Shown: positions 47,386 to 56,510, counted from the stretch's first letter. The stretch is 64,000 bases of DNA from Mycolicibacterium rutilum (GCF_900108565.1 NZ_LT629971.1:4464001-4528000); one strand, 5' to 3'. Notes: a model not told the origin generated them from the letters alone. Numbers and translations are program-made.

Positions 47386-48711
47386 TCAGATTTCGGTCAG
47401 GGCCTTCGGCCGCAACAACAGCGTCGCCACGACGCTGACGACGGCGGTCGCGACGAGGTAGCTGCACGCCAACCACGGCGACTGATTCGCGGCGGCGATC
47501 AGCGCGGTGAGGATCAGCGGGGTCACGCCCGACGCGTACACCCCCGACAGTTGGTAGACCGTCGACAACCCGGTGTAGCGCACCCGCGCCGGGTACAGCG
47601 ACGCGTACAGCGTGCCCTGGGCGCCGTAGAACCAGGCGTGGATGACGCCGAACACCACCAGCATCCCGAGGGTGTAGGCCGTCAGGCTGCCGGTGTTGAA
47701 CAACGCGAACACCGGGAAGACCGCGACCGCGTAGGCGGCGATCCCGCTGGCGTACACGGTGCGGGCGCCGAACCGGTCGGCCAGCAACCCCGACACGGGC
47801 AGCAGCACCGCCATCAGCAGGGCGGCGACCGTCACCGCGATGAGCACCGGTACCCGCTCCAGGTGCAGCGTCCCGGTCGCATAGGAGATCGCGAACACAC
47901 CCCAGGTGTTGAACGCCGCACCCTCACCCCAGCGCGACAGCAGGCCGAGCACGGTGTTGCGCAGGGCGGGCGGGCGGAACACTTCGCGCAGCGGGACCGC
48001 CGCGCGGTCGTCGTCGTCGCGGACCTTCTCGAACGCCGGCGTCTCGGTGGCCTTCCACCGCACGACGAGCCCGAAGACGACGAGCACGATGCTGATCAGG
48101 AACGCGATCCGCCAGCCGTAGGACTCGAACGCGTCGTCGGGCAGCGCGATCTGCAGCAGCGCGAAGACTCCGGTGCCCAACGCCAACCCCAGCGCGAGGC
48201 CGACCTGCGGGATGCTGCCTGCGAAGCCGCGCCGGCGCGGCGGGCTGTGCTCGACGGCCAGCAGGATCGCCCCGGCCCATTCGCCGCCGAGCGCGAAGCC
48301 CTGCACGATGCGCAAAAGCAGCAGCAGGATCGGGGCGAGCACCCCGATCTGCGCCGCGGTGGGCAGCACTCCCATCAGTGCGGTGGCCCCGCCCATCAGG
48401 ACCATGGTCAACGCCAACGTCTTCTTGCGGCCGATCCTGTCGCCGACGTGGCCGAACACGAATCCACCGATCGGCCGGACCACGAAGCCGACCGCGAACG
48501 TCGCGAACGACAGCATCGTGCCGACCAGCGAGCTCTGGTCCGGGAAGAATGCATGGTTGAACACCAGGCTCGCCGCGGTCGCGTAGAGGAAGAAGTCGTA
48601 CCACTCGATCGTGGTGCCGACGAGGCTCGCGACGAGTGCGGTGCGGACCCGCTTGGCGTCGCCGGTCGGGTCGGCTTCGGGGGTGATGGGTACGTCGGTC
48701 ACTGAAGACAC
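47386..48711 (-). CDS. MFS transporter, metabolite:H+ symporter (MHS) family
   Basis: 441 residues, twelve predicted helices. The opening VGTTIEWYDFFLYATAASLVF is the hallmark of the MHS family (KgtP, ProP, ShiA, citrate carriers), and the loop motif GHVGDRIGRKK follows helix 2. LLRIVQGFALGGEWAGA (about residues 135-151) is the conserved helix 4. Substrates are organic acids or compatible solutes; the precise one cannot be read. A GTG start is used. It lies alone, 34 bp upstream of the four-helix membrane protein. Confidence 0.9.
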   Translation of the reverse strand: MSSVTDVPITPEADPTGDAKRVRTALVASLVGTTIEWYDFFLYATAASLVFNHAFFPDQSSLVGTMLSFATFAVGFVVRPIGGFVFGHVGDRIGRKKTLALTMVLMGGATALMGVLPTAAQIGVLAPILLLLLRIVQGFALGGEWAGAILLAVEHSPPRRRGFAGSIPQVGLALGLALGTGVFALLQIALPDDAFESYGWRIAFLISIVLVVFGLVVRWKATETPAFEKVRDDDDRAAVPLREVFRPPALRNTVLGLLSRWGEGAAFNTWGVFAISYATGTLHLERVPVLIAVTVAALLMAVLLPVSGLLADRFGARTVYASGIAAYAVAVFPVFALFNTGSLTAYTLGMLVVFGVIHAWFYGAQGTLYASLYPARVRYTGLSTVYQLSGVYASGVTPLILTALIAAANQSPWLACSYLVATAVVSVVATLLLRPKALTEI

Positions 48712-48778
48712 GAGGTTCTACCCTGCCGCCGGCGCTACGTGCCAGGAAGGTTTGAACTCTGGGTGATCGAAACGACCG

Positions 48779-49282
48779 TCAGGTACGGGTCCGCCGGTAG
48801 TGCCGTCGCGCTTTCATGCGGTTGCCGCACACCGCCATCGAGCACCAGCGGGCGGTGTTCGGCTTGCTGCGGTCCAGCAGAAACAGCCGGCACTCGGTGT
48901 TGGCGCACGGCCGCAGCCGGCCGGGGCTGCTGATCCGCAGGGCGTCCCAGGCCAGCACGACCCGAGCCGCGGCGTCGTCGACCGCCAGCCGCCAGTCCAG
49001 GCCGGAACCGCTCACCGTCGGCTCCAGCCGCACGCCGTCGAGGAACCCGTGCAGCGCGGCCGGTTTCGCCTCGCCGCGGACCACGCCCTGGAGCACCGGC
49101 CGCACCTCGCGCAGCGCGGCCAGCTGGGCGTCGGTTGGAGCTACTCCCCTGTCCCGCAACCATTTCCGCGCCGCCCGCGACTCGGCCAGCTCGTCGTGGG
49201 CCACGCCGTCGATCACGGGCGTGGTGTTGAGCAGGTCGAGCAGCAACGCCTCGTCCGCGGGACCGGCGACCACCAACTCCAT
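48779..49282 (-). CDS. CGNR zinc-finger (ABATE domain) putative regulator
   Basis: 167 residues. The N-terminal ABATE-type domain (LLDLLNTTPVIDG...) precedes a C-terminal CGNR zinc finger: CANTECRLFLLDRSKPNTARWC then SMAVCGNRMKARRHYRR, four cysteines plus a basic helix. Such proteins are thought to be transcription regulators. The ATG at 49282 follows a GGAGG ribosome site. It is divergent from the alpha/beta hydrolase across 85 bp, so it probably controls that gene. Confidence 0.87.
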   Translation of the reverse strand: MELVVAGPADEALLLDLLNTTPVIDGVAHDELAESRAARKWLRDRGVAPTDAQLAALREVRPVLQGVVRGEAKPAALHGFLDGVRLEPTVSGSGLDWRLAVDDAAARVVLAWDALRISSPGRLRPCANTECRLFLLDRSKPNTARWCSMAVCGNRMKARRHYRRTRT

Positions 49283-49367
49283 ACCTAACCTCCAAATCCT
49301 TATTGACAGGTTACCGCACGCGGTGTTGACTGTCTCTAACCACTAAAATCAGTCAGAGGAGTTAGCC

Positions 49368-50243
49368 ATGTCGGGTCGAGTTCATCACCGCTACGCCACC
49401 GTGCAGGGCCGGACGCTGTTCTACCGGGAGGCCGGCGATCCCGACGCGCCCGCCGTCGTGCTCTTGCACGGGTTCCCGACCAGTTCGTTCATGTTCCGCG
49501 ACCTCATCCCCCGACTGGCCGACGCGTACCACGTCATCGCACCCGACCACCTCGGCTTCGGGCTGTCTGACGCCCCGACCGTCGACGAGTTCGACTACAC
49601 CTTCGATGCGCTCACCGACCTGACCGAGGGACTGCTGGACCACCTCGGCGTCGCCCGCTACGCGATCTACGTGCAGGATTACGGCGCCCCGATCGGCTGG
49701 CGGCTGACGCTGCGCCACCCCGACGCCATCACCGCGATCATCACGCAGAACGGCAACGGCTACGAGGAAGGCTTCGTCGAGGACTTCTGGCGGCCGGTGT
49801 GGGCGTACCACCGCGAGCAGACACCCGAGACCGAGGCCGGTGTCCGCACCGCGCTCGACGTCGATGCGATCAAATGGCAATATCTGACCGGTGTGCCCGA
49901 CGAGACGCTGGTCAGCCCGGACACCTGGTCACACGACGCGGCGCTGATCGGCCGGCCGGGCAACGATCTGGTGCAGCTGAAGCTGTTCGGTGACTACGCC
50001 ACCAACCCGCCGCTGTACCCCGCGCTGCACGACCATCTCCGGACGGGCCGGGTGCCGGTGCTGGCCGTGTGGGGGCAGAACGACCCGATCTTCGGGCCCG
50101 ACGGCGCCCGCGCGTTCGGCAAGGACGCGCCCGACGCGGAGATCCATCTCCTCGACGGTGGCCATTTTCTGTTGGAGACCGCGGTCGATCAGGTCGCCGA
50201 ACTGATCCGCGACTTCCTGGGCCGCCGCGTGCTCAGACCGTGA
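49368..50243 (+). CDS. Alpha/beta hydrolase (epoxide hydrolase/haloalkane dehalogenase-like)
   Basis: 291 residues. The oxyanion block is LLHGFPTSSFMFRDLIPRL (about 26-45). The nucleophile-elbow position reads VQDYGAPIGWRL (about 102-113), with Asp in place of Ser, as in epoxide hydrolases and dehalogenases. The late VWGQNDPIFG (about 230) and DGGHFLLE (about 262) supply the acid and the histidine. Aspartate as nucleophile points to ester-intermediate chemistry on epoxides or C-halogen bonds; the substrate is unknown. The ATG has an AGAGGAG ribosome site. It overlaps sufT tail-to-tail by 11 bp. Confidence 0.85.
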   Translation: MSGRVHHRYATVQGRTLFYREAGDPDAPAVVLLHGFPTSSFMFRDLIPRLADAYHVIAPDHLGFGLSDAPTVDEFDYTFDALTDLTEGLLDHLGVARYAIYVQDYGAPIGWRLTLRHPDAITAIITQNGNGYEEGFVEDFWRPVWAYHREQTPETEAGVRTALDVDAIKWQYLTGVPDETLVSPDTWSHDAALIGRPGNDLVQLKLFGDYATNPPLYPALHDHLRTGRVPVLAVWGQNDPIFGPDGARAFGKDAPDAEIHLLDGGHFLLETAVDQVAELIRDFLGRRVLRP

Positions 50244-50580
50244 AGCCCAGCGCGCGCAACTGCTCGCGACCGTCCTCGGTGATCTTGTCCGGGCCCCACG
50301 GCGGGTTCCACACCCAGTTGATCTTGATCTCTTTGACCAGCCCGCTGCCGACCAGCGCGGTGCGGGACTGGTCCTCGATCACGTCGGTCAGCGGGCAGGC
50401 GGCCGACGTCAGGGTCATGTCGATGAGCGCGACGTTGCCCTGCTCGCCCGGCTCGACGTTGAGGTCGTAGACCAGGCCGAGGTCGACGACGTTGATGCCG
50501 AGCTCGGGGTCGACGACATCGCGCATCGCCTCCTCGAGGTCGGCGAGCAGCTCGTTGTCCGGCACTGCGGTGTCACTCAT
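50233..50580 (-). CDS. sufT: MIP18/DUF59 Fe-S assembly factor (SufT-like)
   Basis: 115 residues, one DUF59 domain. VVDPELGINVVDLGLVYDL (about residues 22-40) and the conserved AACPLTD block with its single reactive cysteine are clear. SufT-type proteins help mature Fe-S enzymes. The ATG overlaps the sufU TGA by 4 bp, so it is the last gene of the suf operon. M. tuberculosis Rv1466 is the equivalent. Confidence 0.92.
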   Translation of the reverse strand: MSDTAVPDNELLADLEEAMRDVVDPELGINVVDLGLVYDLNVEPGEQGNVALIDMTLTSAACPLTDVIEDQSRTALVGSGLVKEIKINWVWNPPWGPDKITEDGREQLRALGFTV

Positions 50581-51035
50581 CCTGCCTCCTGCAATCCCTC
50601 CGACGCCTGCGCCAGCGCGTCTTTGAAAGCCATCCAGCCCAGCAGCGCGCACTTGACGCGCGCCGGGTACTTCGCGACACCGGCGAATGCGATGCCGTCT
50701 CCGAGTACATTCTCGTCGCCCTCGACCGTGCCGCGCGAGGCCACCATCTCGTTGAACGCCGCCACGGTTTCCAGCGCGCCCGAGACGCTCTGCCCGATCA
50801 CCTGATCGGTCAGCACGGATGTCGACGCCTGGCTGATCGAACAGCCCTGCCCGTCGTAGGAGATGTCGATAACCCGCTCGCCGTCGTCGGAGAGCGCGAC
50901 GCGCAGTGTCACCTCGTCCCCGCAGGTCGGGTTGACGTGGTGCACCTCCGCGCCGAACGGCTCGCGCAGGCCGCGGTGATGCGGGTGCTTGTAGTGATCG
51001 AGGATCACTTCCTGATACATCTGCTCGAGTCGCAC
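50577..51035 (-). CDS. sufU: SufU sulfur-transfer / scaffold-like protein
   Basis: 152 residues, IscU fold. Three zinc-ligand cysteines are present: NPTCGDEV (about 41), GQGCSISQAS (about 66) and ARVKCALLGW (about 127), with the aspartate of CGD. SufU binds zinc and takes sulfur from SufS rather than being a cluster scaffold. The GTG at 51035 starts 1 bp after the sufS stop. The 18-21-residue insertion relative to IscU, typical of SufU, is present. Confidence 0.94.
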   Translation of the reverse strand: MRLEQMYQEVILDHYKHPHHRGLREPFGAEVHHVNPTCGDEVTLRVALSDDGERVIDISYDGQGCSISQASTSVLTDQVIGQSVSGALETVAAFNEMVASRGTVEGDENVLGDGIAFAGVAKYPARVKCALLGWMAFKDALAQASEGLQEAG

Positions 51036-51036
51036 G

Positions 51037-52299
51037 TCAGTCCCCGAAGAACTCCACGGCGCGGCGCACACCGGCCACCAGCCGGTCGACCTCGTCGAGG
51101 GTGTTGTAGAGCGCGAACGACGCCCGCGCGGTCGCGGCGATGCCGAACCGCCGGTGCAGCGGCCACGCGCAGTGGTGGCCCACGCGCACCGCCACCCCGC
51201 CGTCGTCGAGGACCTGCCCGACATCGTGGGCATGGACCCCGTCGACGACGAAACTCACCGGCGAGAGGCGGTTCTGCAGCGTGGTGGGTCCGATGATCCG
51301 CACGCCGTCGACGGTCGCGAGCCCGTCCAGCGCCGCGGCCACCAGTTGTGCTTCGTGCTCGGCTACCACATCCATCCCGATGGTGCTCAGATACCGTGCG
51401 GCCGCGGCCAATCCGACGACCTGCGACGTCATCGGCGTGCCGGCCTCGAAGCGCTGCGGCGCCGGCGCGTAGGTGGTCGCCTCCATCGTGACGGTCTCGA
51501 TCATCGAACCGCCGGTCAGAAACGGTGGCATCGCGTCGAGCAGCTCGCGGCGTCCGTACAGCACACCGATGCCGGTGGGTCCGAGCATCTTGTGCCCCGA
51601 GAACGCCGCATAGTCGACGTCGAGGGCGTGGAAGTCCACCGGCTGGTGCGGCACCGACTGGCATGCGTCCAGCACGGTCAGCGCACCGACCGCCTTCGCC
51701 CGCGCCACCAGTTCGTCGACCGGGGCCACCGCACCGGTGACGTTCGAATGGTGGCTGAACGCAACGACTTTGACGCGCTCGTCGAGCTGCAGCGAGTCCA
51801 GGTCGATGTGCCCGGCGTCCGGCCCTTCTGAAGTGACGCCGTACCACTGCAGCGTCGCACCGGTGCGCCGCGCCAATTCCTGCCACGGGATCAGGTTGGC
51901 GTGGTGCTCGAGCTCGGTGGTGACGATGACGTCACCCGGCCCGACGGCACGCTCGAAGCGGCTGTCCCCGAGCACATAGGCCACCAGGTTGAGCGCCTCG
52001 GTGGCGTTCTTGGTGAACACGAGTTCGTCGGGATCGGCGCCGACGAACGCGGCGATGTCGGCCCGGCCGTGCTCGTAGGCGTCGGTGGCCTCCTCCATCA
52101 ACTGGTGCGCGCCGCGGTGCACCGCGCCGTTGGAGGTCAGCAGGAACTCGCGTTCGGCGTCGAGCACCTGCAGCGGACGCTGCGAGGTCGCGCCGGAATC
52201 CAGATACGCCAGCTGTTCTCCGCCGCGCATCTGTTTCTTCAGGATCGGGAAGTCGGCGCGGAGGGCCGCCACATCCAGCCTGCGGACAGGGGCGGTCAC
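51037..52299 (-). CDS. sufS: Cysteine desulfurase SufS
   Basis: 420 residues, PLP enzyme taking sulfur from cysteine for Fe-S synthesis. PLP-lysine in SGHKMLGPTGIG (about residue 232), catalytic cysteine in VRVGHHCAWPLHRRFG (about 373), and VTTELEHHANLIPW (about 130). The short active-site loop is that of group II desulfurases. The GTG start is 3 bp after the sufC stop. Confidence 0.95.
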   Translation of the reverse strand: MTAPVRRLDVAALRADFPILKKQMRGGEQLAYLDSGATSQRPLQVLDAEREFLLTSNGAVHRGAHQLMEEATDAYEHGRADIAAFVGADPDELVFTKNATEALNLVAYVLGDSRFERAVGPGDVIVTTELEHHANLIPWQELARRTGATLQWYGVTSEGPDAGHIDLDSLQLDERVKVVAFSHHSNVTGAVAPVDELVARAKAVGALTVLDACQSVPHQPVDFHALDVDYAAFSGHKMLGPTGIGVLYGRRELLDAMPPFLTGGSMIETVTMEATTYAPAPQRFEAGTPMTSQVVGLAAAARYLSTIGMDVVAEHEAQLVAAALDGLATVDGVRIIGPTTLQNRLSPVSFVVDGVHAHDVGQVLDDGGVAVRVGHHCAWPLHRRFGIAATARASFALYNTLDEVDRLVAGVRRAVEFFGD

Positions 52300-52302
52300 G
52301 GC

Positions 52303-53073
52303 TTACGCCCCCGCTGCCGCCGTCTGCGTGAAGCGCACGTAGCCGTTCTCCTCCAGCTCATCGGCGAGTTCGGGGCCGCCGGACTCGACGATGCGGCCGC
52401 CGACGAACACGTGCACGAACTGCGGCTGGATGTAGCGCAGGATCCGCGTGTAGTGCGTGATCAGCAGGACACCGCCGTCTTCGGCCTCGGCGTAGCGGTT
52501 CACACCCTCGCTGACGACCCGCAGCGCGTCGACGTCCAGACCCGAGTCCGTCTCGTCGAGGATGGCGATCTTCGGCTTGAGCAGCGACAGCTGCAGGATC
52601 TCGTGGCGCTTCTTCTCGCCGCCGGAGAACCCCTCGTTGACGCTGCGCTCGGAGAACGCGGCGTCGATCTCGAGGTCGGCCATCGCGCCCTTGACCTCTT
52701 TGACCCAGTGCCGCAGTTTCGGCGCCTCACCGCGCACGGCCGTCGCGGCGGTGCGCAGGAAGTTCGACATCGACACGCCCGGCACCTCGACGGGGTACTG
52801 CATCGCAAGGAACAGCCCGGCGCGGGCCCGCTCGTCCACGCTCATCTCCAGCACGTCCTGGCCGTCGAGCGTGATCGAGCCCGACGTCACCGTGTACTTC
52901 GGGTGCCCGGCGATCGCGTAGGACAGTGTGGACTTGCCGGATCCGTTGGGGCCCATCACCGCATGGGTCTCGCCCGACTTCACGGTCAGGTTCACACCCT
53001 TGAGGATCGGGATCTCGGTCTGCTCCGGTGAGGTGACCGAGACGTGCAGGTCTTTGATTTCCAGAGTGGTCAT
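52303..53073 (-). CDS. sufC: SUF ATPase SufC
   Basis: 256 residues, ABC-type ATPase of the SufBCD scaffold. Walker A GPNGSGKST (about 39-47), signature FSGGEKKRHEI (about 149), and ILDETDSGLDVDAL for Walker B. No membrane segment, as expected. The ATG overlaps the sufD stop by 4 bp. Confidence 0.97.
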   Translation of the reverse strand: MTTLEIKDLHVSVTSPEQTEIPILKGVNLTVKSGETHAVMGPNGSGKSTLSYAIAGHPKYTVTSGSITLDGQDVLEMSVDERARAGLFLAMQYPVEVPGVSMSNFLRTAATAVRGEAPKLRHWVKEVKGAMADLEIDAAFSERSVNEGFSGGEKKRHEILQLSLLKPKIAILDETDSGLDVDALRVVSEGVNRYAEAEDGGVLLITHYTRILRYIQPQFVHVFVGGRIVESGGPELADELEENGYVRFTQTAAAGA

Positions 53074-54266
53074 GATTGAGCTGTTCTCGATTCCGTGATC
53101 GCTAGTTCTCGTTCGATTGCTTCGGTGAGGCGTTCGCGCACTGCGGGCACGGCGATCTTCGCGATGATCTCGTTGAAGAAGCCGCGCACCACCAGGCGGC
53201 GCGCCTGGTCCTCGGGGATGCCGCGCGCCTGCAGGTAGAACAACTGCTCGTCGTCGAACCGGCCGGTGGCACTGGCGTGGCCGGCGCCGACGATCTCACC
53301 GGTCTCGATCTCGAGGTTGGGCACCGAGTCGGCCCGCGCGCCGTCGGTGAGCAGCAGGTTGCGGTTGACCTCGAAGGTGTCGGTGCCGGTGGCCTCGGCG
53401 CGGATCAGCACGTCGCCGACCCACACGGTGTGCGCGTCGGGCAGGTTCGACGCCGGATCCCCCTGCAGCGCACCCTTGTACAGCACATCGGACTTACAGT
53501 TCGGGTGCGCGTGGTCGACGAGCAGCCGCGACTCGAAGTGCTGGCCGTCGTCGGCGAAGTAGGTGCCGAGCATCTTGGCGTCCCCGCCTGGCGCGGTGAA
53601 CCGCACGTTCGCGGTCGTGCGCACGACGTCGCCGCCGAGGGTAACGTTCACGTGGCCGAGCACCGCGTCCTTGCCGAGCTTCGCGTGGTGCGCACTCACG
53701 TGCACGGTGTCGTCGGCCCAGTCGGCGATCCAGATGACCCCGAGCCCGGCCGAGTCGCCGACGATCAGTTCGACGTTGTCGGCGTAGGTGCCGCTGCCGC
53801 GCAGGTCCACCACGACGATCGCGCGCGAGAGTTCCTCGACACGGATCTGCAGGTGCCCGTAGGCGACCGCGCCCTCACCAGGGCCGGTGATGTCGACCTC
53901 GATCGGCTCGGCCACCTCGGTGTCGCGGCCGACGGTGACGATCGTGGCCGTCTCGAACGACGAATAGGCTTGCGCCGCAACGCGGTCCGAGGGCACGCCG
54001 CCCTGTCCGAGGCGTTCGTCGTCGCGGGTGACGGTCTCCACGGTGACGCCGGGGCGCTCGCTGACCGCGATGTCGGCGCGGGCCGTGGCGGATGCCGAGC
54101 CGTCGTGCAGGCCGCGCAGCCGCTTGAGCGGGGTGAACCGCCAGATCTCGTCGCGGCCGCCGGGCACCTCGAAGGCGTTGACGTCGAACGAGGTGAAGAC
54201 CTCACCCTTGTTGAGCGCCGAGCCTGCCGGTGTCCCTTCGACCGCTGTTTGCAGAGGGGAACTCAC
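53070..54266 (-). CDS. sufD: SUF scaffold protein SufD
   Basis: 398 residues, right-handed beta-helix core of the SufBC2D complex. The C-terminal block GRFDDEQLFYLQARGIPEDQARRLVVRGFF is the SufB/SufD signature that binds SufC. A conserved HPNCKSDVLYKG with Cys lies near residue 257. The GTG start directly abuts the sufB stop (54267). Confidence 0.95.
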   Translation of the reverse strand: MSSPLQTAVEGTPAGSALNKGEVFTSFDVNAFEVPGGRDEIWRFTPLKRLRGLHDGSASATARADIAVSERPGVTVETVTRDDERLGQGGVPSDRVAAQAYSSFETATIVTVGRDTEVAEPIEVDITGPGEGAVAYGHLQIRVEELSRAIVVVDLRGSGTYADNVELIVGDSAGLGVIWIADWADDTVHVSAHHAKLGKDAVLGHVNVTLGGDVVRTTANVRFTAPGGDAKMLGTYFADDGQHFESRLLVDHAHPNCKSDVLYKGALQGDPASNLPDAHTVWVGDVLIRAEATGTDTFEVNRNLLLTDGARADSVPNLEIETGEIVGAGHASATGRFDDEQLFYLQARGIPEDQARRLVVRGFFNEIIAKIAVPAVRERLTEAIERELAITESRTAQS

Positions 54267-55712
54267 TTAGCCCACAGCCCCTTCCATCTGCAGCTCGATC
54301 AGCCGGTTGAGCTCCAGCGCGTATTCCATCGGGAGCTCCTTGGCGATCGGCTCGACGAAGCCGCGCACCACCATCGCCATCGCCTCGTCCTCGGTCAGGC
54401 CGCGGCTCATCAGGTAGAACAGCTGGTCCTCGCTGACCTTGGACACGGTGGCCTCGTGACCCATCGTCACGTCGTCCTCGCGGATGTCGACGTACGGGTA
54501 GGTGTCGGAGCGGCTGACCGTATCGACAAGCAGCGCATCGCATTTGACGCTGGACCGCGAACCGTGCGCGCCCTTGTTGACCTGAACCAGGCCGCGGTAG
54601 GACGCGCGGCCGCCGCCGCGGGCCACCGACTTTGACACGATGTTGCTCGAGGTGTTCGGCGCCAGGTGCAGCATCTTGGCGCCGGTGTCCTGGTGCTGAC
54701 CCTCGCCGGCGAACGCCACCGAGAGCACCTCGCCGCGGGCGTGCTCACCGGTCATCCACACCGCCGGGTACTTCATCGTGACCTTGGAACCGATGTTGCC
54801 GTCGACCCACTCCATGGTGGCGCCGGCCTCGGCCCGCGCGCGCTTGGTGACCAGGTTGTAGACGTTGTTCGACCAGTTCTGGATGGTCGTGTAGCGACAC
54901 CGGCCGCCGGCCTTGACGATGATCTCGACGACCGCGGAGTGCAGCGAGTCGCTCTTGTAGATCGGCGCGGTGCAGCCCTCGACGTAGTGCACGTAGGCGC
55001 CCTCGTCGACGATGATCAGCGTGCGCTCGAACTGGCCCATGTTCTCGGTGTTGATCCGGAAGTAGGCCTGCAGCGGGATGTCGACGTGCACGCCCGGCGG
55101 CACGTAGATGAACGAACCGCCCGACCACACCGCGGTGTTGAGCGCGGAGAACTTGTTGTCCCCGGCCGGGATCACCGTGCCGAAGTACTGCTTGAAGATC
55201 TCCGGGTGCTCCTTGAGCGCGGTGTCGGTGTCCAGGAAGATCACGCCCTGGGCCTCGAGGTCCTCACGGATCTGGTGGTAGACCACCTCGGACTCGTACT
55301 GCGCGGCGACGCCGGAGACCAGGCGCTGCTTCTCCGCCTCGGGGATGCCGAGCTTGTCATAGGTGTTGCGGATGTCCTCGGGCAGGTCGTCCCAGGTGGC
55401 GGCCTGCTTCTCGGTGGACCGCACGAAGTACTTGATGTTGTCGAAGTCGATGCCCTCGAGGTTGGAACCCCAGTTCGGCATCGGCTTCTTGTCGAACGTG
55501 CGCAGCGCCTTGAGCCGGATGTCGAGCATCCACTCGGGTTCGCTCTTCTTCGCGGAGATGTCGCGCACCACCGCCTCGGACAGCCCGCGCTGTGCGCTGG
55601 CGCCCGCGGCGTCGGAGTCCACCCAGCCGTAGCCGTACCGGCCCAGCGAGGCGATGGTCTCCTCCTGGCTGAGCGGTTCGCCCACCTTGTGGACCTCGGG
55701 TGTGGTCGTCAT
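54267..55712 (-). CDS. sufB: SUF scaffold protein SufB (intein-free)
   Basis: 481 residues, the plain length of SufB. The cluster-building part of the SufBC2D scaffold is complete, with GCTAPIYKSDSLHSAVVEI, GRCRYTTIQNW and the C-terminal SEDQLFYLMSRGLTEDEAMAMVVRGF. M. tuberculosis SufB is interrupted by an intein; here the reading frame is continuous with no intein splice motifs. The ATG at 55712 overlaps the sufR TGA by 4 bp, so regulator and scaffold are coupled. Confidence 0.97.
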   Translation of the reverse strand: MTTTPEVHKVGEPLSQEETIASLGRYGYGWVDSDAAGASAQRGLSEAVVRDISAKKSEPEWMLDIRLKALRTFDKKPMPNWGSNLEGIDFDNIKYFVRSTEKQAATWDDLPEDIRNTYDKLGIPEAEKQRLVSGVAAQYESEVVYHQIREDLEAQGVIFLDTDTALKEHPEIFKQYFGTVIPAGDNKFSALNTAVWSGGSFIYVPPGVHVDIPLQAYFRINTENMGQFERTLIIVDEGAYVHYVEGCTAPIYKSDSLHSAVVEIIVKAGGRCRYTTIQNWSNNVYNLVTKRARAEAGATMEWVDGNIGSKVTMKYPAVWMTGEHARGEVLSVAFAGEGQHQDTGAKMLHLAPNTSSNIVSKSVARGGGRASYRGLVQVNKGAHGSRSSVKCDALLVDTVSRSDTYPYVDIREDDVTMGHEATVSKVSEDQLFYLMSRGLTEDEAMAMVVRGFVEPIAKELPMEYALELNRLIELQMEGAVG

Positions 55713-56425
55713 GTCGACGCTCCTTGCTTACTTGTGGGGGCTGCTAGCGGGCTGGAGCTGATCTTGTCGACCAGCGGAACGTGCGTGGTGCAGGCGCAGT
55801 CGCCGTTGACGATGGTGGCGAGCCGCTGCACGTGCGTGCCGAGGATCTCGGCGAACGCCTCTTGCTCGGTCTCGCACAGCTCCGGGAACTCCTCGGCGAC
55901 GTGTGAGACCGGACAGTGATGCTGGCACAGCTGGATGCCGCGGATCGGACCGGCCACCGGCGTCGTCGTCGTCGCGTAACCCGCCTCGGTCAACGCGTCG
56001 GCGATGCGGCCTGCAGCAGATTCAACGTCATCGGACCCCTCGGATACTCCCGCGACACCCGCGAGGATCCCGTCGATCCGCCGCCGCGCGAACGTGCGGA
56101 CGGCGTCGTCGCCGCCGATCTCGCGCAGCTGCCGGATCGCCGCCACGGCCAGGTCGTCGTAGGCGTGTCCGAGCTTGGCCCGCCCGGCCGCGGTGAGCCG
56201 GTACCGCTTGGCGGGCCGGCCGCGACCGGTGTGCTGCCAGGCCGCGGCGGCGCTGGACTGCGCGTCGCCCGCCTCGATCAACGCGTCGAGGTGCCGACGC
56301 ACGCCTGCGGCGGAGATACCGAGCTGTTCGCCGATGTCACCTGCGGTGATGGGTCCGGATTCCAGCAACAGCCGGACGATCGCGCCACGGGTGTGGCGAT
56401 CTGAGGCGTCCGGACTGACTTTCAC
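55709..56425 (-). CDS. sufR: SUF operon repressor SufR
   Basis: 238 residues. Winged helix-turn-helix at about 10-75 (ITAGDIGEQLGISAAGVRRHLDALIEAG). The C-terminal half carries Cys167, Cys171, Cys184, Cys210 and Cys212 (LCQHHCPVSH, ELCETEQ, GDCACTTH), enough to hold the Fe-S cluster that SufR proteins use as sensor. The known family role is autorepression of suf, relieved when the cluster is lost (iron lack, oxidative or NO stress). The GTG start lies inside a perfect inverted repeat, a likely own operator. Confidence 0.93.
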   Translation of the reverse strand: MKVSPDASDRHTRGAIVRLLLESGPITAGDIGEQLGISAAGVRRHLDALIEAGDAQSSAAAAWQHTGRGRPAKRYRLTAAGRAKLGHAYDDLAVAAIRQLREIGGDDAVRTFARRRIDGILAGVAGVSEGSDDVESAAGRIADALTEAGYATTTTPVAGPIRGIQLCQHHCPVSHVAEEFPELCETEQEAFAEILGTHVQRLATIVNGDCACTTHVPLVDKISSSPLAAPTSKQGAST

Positions 56426-56438
56426 AACACTATTGTGA
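56422..56438. promoter_or_regulatory. Likely SufR operator
   Basis: TCACAA-CACTA-TTGTGA, a perfect 6-bp dyad with a 5-bp spacer, overlapping the sufR start codon. It abuts a second perfect palindrome CGGAATTCCG (56439-56448). Position across the translation start would block sufR transcription. Confidence 0.55.
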
Positions 56439-56504
56439 CGGAATTCCGAAAGCCGTGTAAAGCAAGGGCACCCTTAGCGTGACGGACCGCATAAGGTCGG
56501 CGGT

Positions 56505-56510
56505 TACGCT
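56505..56510 (+). promoter_or_regulatory. Leaderless -10 element of mptB
   Basis: TACGCT, 6 nt before the GTG at 56517, no ribosome site. It supports this start in the divergent sufR-mptB gap. Confidence 0.55.

Noticed and set aside
56455..56479. IdeR-box-like sequence (AAAGCAAGGGCACCCTTA) upstream of sufR
   Set aside because: Only about 11 of 19 positions agree with the IdeR consensus by eye, and the spacing of the AAGG/CCTT halves is wrong. Too weak to call.
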